Below are positions 36,473 through 43,291 of a stretch of 49,475 nucleotides of DNA, one piece after another. This DNA comes from Flavicella sp964230805 (lineage in GTDB: Bacteria; Bacteroidota; Bacteroidia; Flavobacteriales; Flavobacteriaceae): assembly GCA_964230805.1 (NCBI GenBank), contig CAXRIA010000012.1, positions 1 through 49,475 of the forward strand, read 5' to 3'. The stretch's first letter is position 1. The number at the start of each line of letters is the position of its first letter. A program made the translations under genes and the position numbers. The notes beneath the pieces were generated by a model. The model searched no databases. It had not been told where the DNA came from and saw nothing but the letters and a program-made list of their open reading frames with translations.

Positions 36473-36865
36473 TCAAATTCCTTTGACAGCCAAGATCATT
36501 TTTATTTTATTTCGGTTGGCGATATCTATGACATACATAATATTTTTGTACGACACATTTTCATCGCCTCTGATCACCAAAGTTTTCTTTTTATCTGTTG
36601 AAAATTTTTGCACCAAGACAGGCTCTATATTTTCTTTTTTTAACTGGGCTTCTTCCACATAGAATTGGGCGTCTTTGGTAATGGTAATGGCAATGGTTGC
36701 TTTGTTTTCGGTTTTCCCTCCAGCTTTGGGCAACAAGACATCAATGGCATTGACCGTTACCAATGTGGAGGTCAACATAAAAAAAATCAATAATAAGAAT
36801 ACGATATCTGTCATGGAAGACATGTTGAAATTTGCATTGATTTTATTTCTTCCTCTGATATTCAT
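36473..36865 (-). CDS. exbD: ExbD/TolR family biopolymer transport protein
   Basis: This is the partner of the ExbB-type proton channel. The single membrane helix has the conserved aspartate D20 in SSMTDIVFLLLIFFML, which is needed for proton use. A periplasmic domain of about 90 residues follows. Length is 130 residues. It sits between the exbB-like and tonB-like genes on the same strand. Confidence 0.93.
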   Translation of the reverse strand: MNIRGRNKINANFNMSSMTDIVFLLLIFFMLTSTLVTVNAIDVLLPKAGGKTENKATIAITITKDAQFYVEEAQLKKENIEPVLVQKFSTDKKKTLVIRGDENVSYKNIMYVIDIANRNKIKMILAVKGI

Positions 36866-36926
36866 TTGCGCGCTGTTTTTAACATCCTAATTTTGATTCG
36901 ATTTTTCTCTTGAAAAGTTAAAACTA

Positions 36927-37619
36927 CTACGAAACAGGCTCGTTGAGCAAGTCTAAAAACTCGACCGACTTGGCTTCCATTTGATACACCACTTTGTCGG
37001 TTTTCACCACGAGATGATTGTAAGCGATGTAAGAAATAATCCCCACAATCAATCCGCCAACAGTCGTTGTCATCGCTGTATACAAACCATCTGCCAACAT
37101 TTTGATATCTATTTGCCCCCCTGCATTGGCGATTTCATGTATGGAAACAATCATTCCGATTACAGTTCCCAAAAAACCAATCATCGGCGCCGCACCCGCT
37201 ATGGTTGCCACCACACTTACATTGGTTTCTAGTTTGTAAATTTCTAATTTTCCTGAATTTTCTATGGCTGTATTGATATCTTCCAAAGGCTTTCCTATTC
37301 GTGACATTCCGGTTTCAATGAGGTTTGACACGGGTGTGTCCTCAGACGCACAGAGTGATTTTGCCGCTTCAATATTCCCATTGGCAACATAATCTTTGAT
37401 CTGATTCATAAAATTTTTGTCTACTTTACTCGCCGCCTTAATTGCAAAAAATCGTTCAAAATATATATACAAAGCTACGGCCAACAGGAGCAATAAAACG
37501 GAGATAATTATTTGCCCCCCAATTCCTCCTTCGAGGATTAGTTTGTAAATGGATAAGGTTTTTTCCTCTGGAACAACCGCTGCTTGCGTAGCAACAGCTT
37601 CTTGAATAAATGACAACAT
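36927..37619 (-). CDS. exbB: ExbB/TolQ/MotA family proton channel
   Basis: Three membrane helices are visible: about residues 33-54, 133-155 and 176-200. The second and third hold the conserved block AGAAPMIGFLGTVIGMI and the segment YTAMTTTVGGLIVGIISYI. The protein (230 residues) is the pentameric channel that powers TonB- or Tol-type transducers. It is the first gene of the unit exbB-exbD-tonB-like, with possible readthrough into folC. The upstream gap of about 150 bases also contains the nhaB terminator. Confidence 0.93.
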   Translation of the reverse strand: MLSFIQEAVATQAAVVPEEKTLSIYKLILEGGIGGQIIISVLLLLLAVALYIYFERFFAIKAASKVDKNFMNQIKDYVANGNIEAAKSLCASEDTPVSNLIETGMSRIGKPLEDINTAIENSGKLEIYKLETNVSVVATIAGAAPMIGFLGTVIGMIVSIHEIANAGGQIDIKMLADGLYTAMTTTVGGLIVGIISYIAYNHLVVKTDKVVYQMEAKSVEFLDLLNEPVS

Positions 37620-37712
37620 AGAAACGATTTTACGTAAAGATTTTTTTTGACAAAACGAAATTACGAATAGTAAATTGTTTTTTTTTCGAAATTAAATAAA
37701 AAACTGTGACTC

Positions 37713-37743
37713 ATAAAAAAAAGAGCCACTTTTTAAGCAACTC
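37713..37743 (-). terminator. nhaB terminator
   Basis: An 8-bp stem (37723-37730 with 37736-37743) includes three G-U pairs when read as minus-strand RNA and is followed by a run of Us. Read as plus-strand RNA the same bases leave mismatches, so it is directional. It sits about 30 bases past the nhaB stop. Confidence 0.75.
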
Positions 37744-37772
37744 TTTTTGTAAGGTATGGTCTCATGTTGATT

Positions 37773-39242
37773 TTATGACAGTACGATGCGAACCATGATA
37801 TAACCCACTCCTCCCAAGACAACAGTGTATGGCAATGCCATTTTTACCATTTTTCCATAGGATAGATTGATGAGTGGCGCTAAAGAAGAAGTCAATAAAA
37901 ACAAAAATGCGGCTTGTCCATTCGGTGTGGCAACACTAGGTAGATTTGTTCCGGTATTGATCGCAATCGCCAATTTTTCAAAATGATCTCTTGAAATTGT
38001 ACCATCCAGAAAAGCTTGCTGAACTTCTCCGATGTAAACCGTCGCAACGAACACATTGTCACTTATCGCAGATAGCACTCCATTGGCCAAATAAAACAGC
38101 CCTGGTTGTGCGTCTAAATTTTGATGCAGTGCCCAATCAATAATGGGAGAGAAAAGATGTTGGTCATGAATCATGGCTACCACCACAAAGAATACCACTA
38201 ACAACCCCGTAAAAGGCAAGGCCTCTTCAAAGGCATGACCCAAGGCATGTTCGTCAATAATACCGATAAAAGCTGTTTGAAAAATAATCAGTGCCAAACC
38301 AATAAATCCAACAGGAGCCACATGCAATGCCAAACCTGCAATCAACAATATTGCTGCCAAGCCTTGCACTCGCAAAGCATACTTTTCTTTGGCCGTTCGT
38401 TTCGCATCTTCTTCATCAGTATACCCCTGAATAATTTGTGCCGCAATATTCGGTAATTTTGCTCCAAAACCAAACCAGCCCATGGTTTCCAAAAGCACGG
38501 TAGTCAGCAATCCACAAATCAAAACAGGGATGGTAATATCACTCATTTTAAAGAAAAACTGAATAAAATCCCAACCCATTCTTTCGCCTATCAGCAAGTT
38601 TTGTGGCTCTCCCACCAAGGTACAAACACCACCGAGTGCTGTTCCTACAACTCCATGCATAATCAAACTTCTCAAAAAACTTCTGAATTGCTCAAGCGTT
38701 TCGCCACTCAATTCGTCTTTGTCCAAAATGCCGTCTTTGTTGTAATCTTCTGTGCTGGAATGAATCTTATGATACACTCCGTAAAAACCAACAGCAACAC
38801 TAATCAGTACGGCAGTCACTGTCAAGGCATCCAAAAAAGCAGACAAAATAGCAGCCATAAATACAAAGAGCATAGACAAGGCAATTTTGGACTTAATTTT
38901 TGTAAAAATTTTACTAAAAATAAACATTAAAAGCGGTTTCATAAAGTAAATCCCCGCCACCATAAATACCAGTAACAAAACCACTTCTAGGTTTTGATCG
39001 ACCTCATGATAGGCATTGTGTGGACTTGTCAAACCCAAAGCCAAAATTTGTATGGCGAGCAAACCGCCTGACTGCAATGGGTAACATTTCAACGCCATGG
39101 CCAGGGTAAAAATAAATTCTCCAATGAACAGCCATGCACAAATGGTTGGGTTGATAAAATAAACAGGGATATTGATAATCAAAAAGAATATCATTGTAAT
39201 TTTAAACCATTTTGGACTACTCCCTAAAAAATATTTTAGCAT
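37773..39242 (-). CDS. nhaB: Na+/H+ antiporter NhaB
   Basis: The sequence follows NhaB closely along its length: FIFTLAMALKCYPL, FLSAFLDALTV-like blocks (ILSAFLDALTVTAVLISV), GTALGGVCTLVGEPQNL, and NTGTNLPSVATPNGQAAFLF. NhaB exports Na+ in exchange for protons. The protein has 489 residues and about 12 membrane helices. An unusual feature is a perfect EF-hand loop, DYNKDGILDKDE (residues 166-177), in the hydrophilic segment before EQFRSFLRS. In a marine bacterium with Na+-NQR, NhaB would help set the sodium gradient and internal pH. The gene stands alone with its own terminator. Confidence 0.94.
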   Translation of the reverse strand: MLKYFLGSSPKWFKITMIFFLIINIPVYFINPTICAWLFIGEFIFTLAMALKCYPLQSGGLLAIQILALGLTSPHNAYHEVDQNLEVVLLLVFMVAGIYFMKPLLMFIFSKIFTKIKSKIALSMLFVFMAAILSAFLDALTVTAVLISVAVGFYGVYHKIHSSTEDYNKDGILDKDELSGETLEQFRSFLRSLIMHGVVGTALGGVCTLVGEPQNLLIGERMGWDFIQFFFKMSDITIPVLICGLLTTVLLETMGWFGFGAKLPNIAAQIIQGYTDEEDAKRTAKEKYALRVQGLAAILLIAGLALHVAPVGFIGLALIIFQTAFIGIIDEHALGHAFEEALPFTGLLVVFFVVVAMIHDQHLFSPIIDWALHQNLDAQPGLFYLANGVLSAISDNVFVATVYIGEVQQAFLDGTISRDHFEKLAIAINTGTNLPSVATPNGQAAFLFLLTSSLAPLINLSYGKMVKMALPYTVVLGGVGYIMVRIVLS

Positions 39243-39359
39243 GATTGTGTATTTTTAAAAATTTCGCCACTAAACTACTATTTTTGAGTGAGAGCAAGCC
39301 TTTTTTTCGTGCATTTATTTCTAAAAAAAAGAAATCTTAAAAAAATTGACGTCCAACCC

Positions 39360-40412
39360 TTAGGCGATTCTTCCACTACTGTGGTCCTTTTTTGCTCCTG
39401 TTACACTTTTCAAACAGTTCACCTTTTTCTCCAATTTCAAAAGCCCTAAAAGTGAAAAAATGAGTGCCTCCTTGTATTCAATCAATTCTTGATCCCCTCT
39501 TTTTATTGAAATTTTCGAAATCTGTTGAATGCGATTCATCAAAAAATCATTGTAAACGCCACCTCCCGTTATAAGCACATCAGACGATCTTGTTTTTTGT
39601 ATGACCTCAGCTATTTTTTGGGCAATATGCTCTACATAAGTTCGCAGGATATTTTCTATTTTCCCCTCTTGTGCGTCTATTTTTGGAAGTACTTGTGACA
39701 CCACAAACTCATAACCCAACGATTTTGGTGGAGCTAATGCAAAAAACAAATCCGCGTTTAACGCATGCAACAAAGCTGTATTCACCACTCCAGAGGCGGC
39801 CAATTTTCCTTGGTCATCATACAATTGACCTATTTTTCTTGTGTAGTGATTCAGCACCGTATTTACGGGACAAATGTCAAAGGCCTTTCGTTCTCCATTG
39901 TCCTCAAATGATACGTTTGCGAACCCCCCTAAATTCAAACAACAATCGTACTCCGAAAACAGTAATTGATCTCCTATGGGAACAAGTGGAGCCCCTTGCC
40001 CTCCCAAAGCCACATCTTGTGATCTAAAATCATAAACCACAGGTGTATTTGTCCGTCTTGAAATTTCTTTACCGCAACCAATTTGAAGGGTATAATTTTC
40101 AGCTGGATTGTGAAAAATGGTGTGACCGTGTGAGGCAATGAAATCAATTTTTTGAATGTTCTTTTCAGACTTGAATTCCAAAATTACGTTTGCTAAAAAA
40201 GCGCCATATCGTTTGTCCAAAATGGCAAGTTCTTCTCTTGATTTTGTAAAAGCAAGACGTAAGCTTTTTTCCCAATATTCTGAGTAAGAATAGGTTTTGG
40301 CATGCATAATTTCATAAGAATAGCCCCGCCCTGAAGTCAGGGATACGTATACCAAATCTACACCGTCTAGAGAAGTTCCAGACATCAGTCCTATGCTGTA
40401 ATATGTTTTCAT
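39360..40412 (-). CDS. anmK: Anhydro-N-acetylmuramic acid kinase
   Basis: AnmK opens the anhydro ring and phosphorylates anhMurNAc, the first step in recycling cell-wall sugar. The start (MKTYYSIGLMSGTSLDGVDL) holds the phosphate-binding loop. SHGHTIFHNP, DFRSQDVALGGQGAPLVP and LITGGGVYNDFLM are conserved blocks. Length is 350 residues. No murQ or nagZ gene is adjacent. The gap to nhaB (117 bases) is A+T rich and has no clear hairpin. Confidence 0.95.
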   Translation of the reverse strand: MKTYYSIGLMSGTSLDGVDLVYVSLTSGRGYSYEIMHAKTYSYSEYWEKSLRLAFTKSREELAILDKRYGAFLANVILEFKSEKNIQKIDFIASHGHTIFHNPAENYTLQIGCGKEISRRTNTPVVYDFRSQDVALGGQGAPLVPIGDQLLFSEYDCCLNLGGFANVSFEDNGERKAFDICPVNTVLNHYTRKIGQLYDDQGKLAASGVVNTALLHALNADLFFALAPPKSLGYEFVVSQVLPKIDAQEGKIENILRTYVEHIAQKIAEVIQKTRSSDVLITGGGVYNDFLMNRIQQISKISIKRGDQELIEYKEALIFSLLGLLKLEKKVNCLKSVTGAKKDHSSGRIA

Positions 40413-40553
40413 GATGTGTGGTAATATTACAATTATTTTGAAAATTACGTTCCCTACTTAGACCCTTTTTTTAATTCTTCTCTTGCACCACCTCAATTTT
40501 TAAGTTCCTCCTATCCCACTACCAAATCAACCGCATATTGCCTGTAAAAACCC

Positions 40554-40584
40554 CTGCTGAAATGAAGGAAATACTTATATTTGC
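40554..40584 (+). promoter_or_regulatory. Promoter of the DUF1456-DUF4177-HAD unit
   Basis: TATATTTGC (40576-40584) is an excellent -7 box. The -33 position 19 bases upstream reads CTG (40554-40556), one base off TTG. Transcription would start about 12 bases before the ATG at 40603, so the leader is very short. Confidence 0.6.
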
Positions 40585-40602
40585 CTCGTTAAACAACGAT
40601 TT

Positions 40603-40848
40603 ATGACAAACAACGATATCCTGAAAAAATTACGTGTTGCGCTTCAACTGAGAGATACTGACATTGTTGAAATCATGGCCTTGGTAAATTTTAGAGTTAC
40701 CAAAAGTGAAATAAATGCACTCTACAGAAACGAGGACCATCCGAAATTTATGGAATGTAAAGATCAATTTTTACGTAATTTTTTAAACGGTTTGATCATT
40801 CATAAAAGAGGCCCAATGCCTCCGAAAAAAAACACTGAAAAAAAATAA
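40603..40848 (+). CDS. DUF1456 family protein (single-domain YehS-like)
   Basis: This 81-residue protein starts MTNNDILKKLRVALQLRDTD and has FRVTKSEINALYRNEDHPKF, the DUF1456 pattern. Enterobacterial YehS carries two such domains in about 156 residues; here there is one, followed by a basic tail. Many flavobacteria seem to have the short form. The function is not known. Five bases separate its stop from the next small gene. Confidence 0.85.
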   Translation: MTNNDILKKLRVALQLRDTDIVEIMALVNFRVTKSEINALYRNEDHPKFMECKDQFLRNFLNGLIIHKRGPMPPKKNTEKK

Positions 40849-40853
40849 GCGGC

Positions 40854-41018
40854 ATGAAAGAATACAAATTCATCAAACAAAAAAGTACACCTATCAAAAA
40901 AGACGCAGATTTCGAAGCCCTTTTAAATAGCTATGCAAAAACAGGCTGGAGCGTCGTAAACGCGTTCGTACACAGAGGTGTTGTGAAGGCCATTTTAGAA
41001 CGCGAAAAAGAAAACTAA
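40854..41018 (+). CDS. Small DUF4177-like protein (54 residues)
   Basis: The frame starts ATG at 40854 (MKEYKFIKQKSTPIKKDADF), shows KTGWSVVNAFVHRG and stops with TAA at 41016-41018. The pattern of an initial beta-strand, a helix, a GW(S/E)VV strand and a charged end fits the DUF4177 family of tiny two-strand proteins. It is packed between neighbours: 5 bases after DUF1456 and directly abutting the HAD gene (TAAATG), so it is a real gene in the operon. The function is unknown. Confidence 0.8.
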   Translation: MKEYKFIKQKSTPIKKDADFEALLNSYAKTGWSVVNAFVHRGVVKAILEREKEN

Positions 41019-41837
41019 ATGTCTCTAAAAATAGCCTTTACCGACATCGACGGAACGTTGTTAAACAAAGAACGGGTTCCTTCTGAAGCACTGAAAGTTG
41101 CTGTGGCGAACCTCTCGAAAAAAAACATCCCGTTTGTTCTAATTTCTTCAAGAATGCCGAGTGCAATGCACCACATTCAGAAAGATTTACACATCGAAAA
41201 TACGCCTTTGATATGTTATAACGGAGGGCTTGTTTTGGTCGATGGAAAAGCCATTCATTCTACAGAAATCCCTGTACCCACCATTCGAGAAATCGCTCGC
41301 TTGAATACGGGCAAAAAAATACATGTTAGTTTGTATAATAATGACGACTGGTATGTTGAATCGATGGATTATTGGGCGCTGCGAGAAGAAAACAATACCA
41401 AGGTTAGCCCCTCCTTAAAAAGCATAGAGGACGTTCTTTTAGATTGGAATAAAAAAGGCAAAGGAGCCCATAAAATTATGTGTATGGGAGCCAAAGAAGA
41501 TCTTGACACATTGATTGATTGTTTAGAAAAAACGCACGCAGACGAACTGCACTTGTACCGTTCCAAAGACACCTATGTTGAAATCGCGAACAAAAAAATT
41601 TCAAAACTAACAGGAATTCAAACACTACTCGCGGACCATTATCCAGATTTTTCGTTGAAAAACTGCATCGCCTTCGGAGACAATTACAACGACATTGAAA
41701 TGCTGTCTGCGGTGGAGGTAGGCGTTGCGGTAGCAAACGCCAAAACGGAGGTTTTAGAAATCGCCGATGCCACTACCGATACGAATCACAACGACGGCGT
41801 TGCAAAGGCGCTCGACAAATATTTTGAATTTCACTAA
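41019..41837 (+). CDS. Cof-type HAD phosphatase
   Basis: This 272-residue HAD-superfamily hydrolase has motif I TDIDGTLLN (nucleophile D9, acid/base D11). Motif II is near VLISSRMPS and motif IV is FGDNYNDIEML. The cap inserted between motifs II and III is of the Cof/YidA class (C2 type), which usually acts on sugar phosphates or flavin and pyridoxal phosphates. The exact substrate is unknown. The gene starts directly at the stop of the small DUF4177-like gene. Confidence 0.92.
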   Translation: MSLKIAFTDIDGTLLNKERVPSEALKVAVANLSKKNIPFVLISSRMPSAMHHIQKDLHIENTPLICYNGGLVLVDGKAIHSTEIPVPTIREIARLNTGKKIHVSLYNNDDWYVESMDYWALREENNTKVSPSLKSIEDVLLDWNKKGKGAHKIMCMGAKEDLDTLIDCLEKTHADELHLYRSKDTYVEIANKKISKLTGIQTLLADHYPDFSLKNCIAFGDNYNDIEMLSAVEVGVAVANAKTEVLEIADATTDTNHNDGVAKALDKYFEFH

Positions 41838-41866
41838 AAGATTTCTTTCCCCAAAATACGCTCCTT

Positions 41867-42559
41867 ATGTTCAAACACATCTTTTTTTGTATTTCTCTAT
41901 TGCTTATGTCTTGTAATGACCACCACAATATGTTGGTGCAAGGAGAAATTAAAAATTTGAAAAAGGGCACGCTCTATTTGGAAAAAATTTCCGACGGCCA
42001 CTTGATTGGCGTGGATTCCATCGAAATTGACGGCCATGGTCTTTTTGAATTTGCCACAAAAATGGAAAGTCCTGAAGTCTATTTTCTGTCGCTAAACAAA
42101 GATGCAGACAAAACAATTCCTTTTTTTGGCGATGAAGGCACTATTGAAATTCACACCTCCTTGGAGAGATTTGTTTTCAATGCAAAAATATCAGGTTCTA
42201 AAAACCAAAGGATTTTGGACGAGTACAACAAAATAGCGGTAAAGTTTCAAAATCGAAACCTAGAAATGATCAAGGAAAATTTCGAAGCTCAGAAAGAAAA
42301 CAATCAAAAGAAATTGGAAGCACTGGAAAGAGAATCGAAACAATTGGTACGAAGAAATTATTTATACACCGCTAATTTCGCCATAAATAATGCAAATTCG
42401 GAAGTAGCTCCTTATCTGGCACTGACAAAACTCACAAACGCCAACATCACTCTTTTAGACACGATCAACGCGTCGCTCAGTGACAAAATAAAAAATTCTA
42501 CTTACGGAAAAGCCTTGGAAGCTTACCTGCAAGAAATCAAAAATCCCGAAAAAAAATAA
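41867..42559 (+). CDS. DUF4369 lipoprotein
   Basis: A type II signal ends in the lipobox LLMSC, with lipidation at C16. The N-terminal domain (about residues 24-110, VQGEIKNLKKGTLYLEKI and GVDSIEIDGHGLFEF) is DUF4369, common in Bacteroidota proteins, often ahead of a thioredoxin domain. Here the second half is a charged helical segment (about 115-185) with no CxxC, so a redox role is not supported. The product (230 residues) is probably anchored to the membrane. It follows the HAD gene by 29 bases. Confidence 0.88.
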   Translation: MFKHIFFCISLLLMSCNDHHNMLVQGEIKNLKKGTLYLEKISDGHLIGVDSIEIDGHGLFEFATKMESPEVYFLSLNKDADKTIPFFGDEGTIEIHTSLERFVFNAKISGSKNQRILDEYNKIAVKFQNRNLEMIKENFEAQKENNQKKLEALERESKQLVRRNYLYTANFAINNANSEVAPYLALTKLTNANITLLDTINASLSDKIKNSTYGKALEAYLQEIKNPEKK

Positions 42560-42612
42560 GTTTTTTTGATCACTCAAACGCGCTCTAAATAAGCCGTTTG
42601 CCCTATTTAAAA

Positions 42613-43077
42613 TTATTTCCGTTTTACGCTCCATTGGTAGTTGAATTTCGAGACAACAGCACCCTCTTCATCTACTCCTTCAGAATGCAAGGTTATTTCT
42701 TGCCCTGTTCCTGTTGTTATTGCCTTTTGCAAAGCCTGTGCTACGCGACCATCATTGACACAAACAAAGGTTATTTTTCCTACTGCCTTCTTAACAAACT
42801 CTCCTGTTTGCTGCGTTACCAACATCGAAAATTTCTCTCCCGTATTGTCAATCTCCTGCATCATTACAACGCCAGTGGCCAATTCTGAAGCCATGCCTTG
42901 GGTTGCCCAATACATCGATTTAAACGGGTTTTGATTGATCCATCGAAACTTCACCTCCACCACTACTTTTCGCGGTGTAATTTTTGTCACACGAACTCCT
43001 GAAAAAAACGCAGATGGAATTTTGAACAGTACAAACCAATTTATTTTACGCCTTGTAAATTTCATTTTTGGATTCAT
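42613..43077 (-). CDS. DUF4442 hotdog-fold protein
   Basis: This 154-residue protein has the DUF4442 pattern (KINWFVLFKIPSAFFSGVRV, INQNPFKSMYWATQGMASEL). The family adopts the hotdog fold of acyl-CoA thioesterases, so a thioesterase-like role is possible but not shown. The frame extends to a TTG at 43095; the ATG at 43077 is preferred. It is convergent with the DUF4369 gene and divergent from ppc. Confidence 0.82.
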   Translation of the reverse strand: MNPKMKFTRRKINWFVLFKIPSAFFSGVRVTKITPRKVVVEVKFRWINQNPFKSMYWATQGMASELATGVVMMQEIDNTGEKFSMLVTQQTGEFVKKAVGKITFVCVNDGRVAQALQKAITTGTGQEITLHSEGVDEEGAVVSKFNYQWSVKRK

Positions 43078-43263
43078 TTCGTTACAAGATATCAAAAATT
43101 ACAAAAACCCACGAAAAATAAACCCGCACATTCACAACAAAAGGCACCACCCTTTATTTTACTTCCAAGTAAGGCTTCACAATTTTGTTTGTTATTTTTT
43201 TTAATCCTGTGGGATTGTTTGTTTATTTTTACACATATCCCTCTGAGTTTTAACAGGCTTTTG

Positions 43264-43271
43264 TATCTTCG
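43264..43271 (+). promoter_or_regulatory. Possible ppc -7 box
   Basis: TATCTTCG differs from TAnnTTTG at one base and lies 20 bases before the ppc ATG. No good -33 element is present. It is the best candidate in the divergent gap between the DUF4442 gene and ppc. Confidence 0.35.
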
Positions 43272-43291
43272 CAGGAATAAAATTATTGCAC

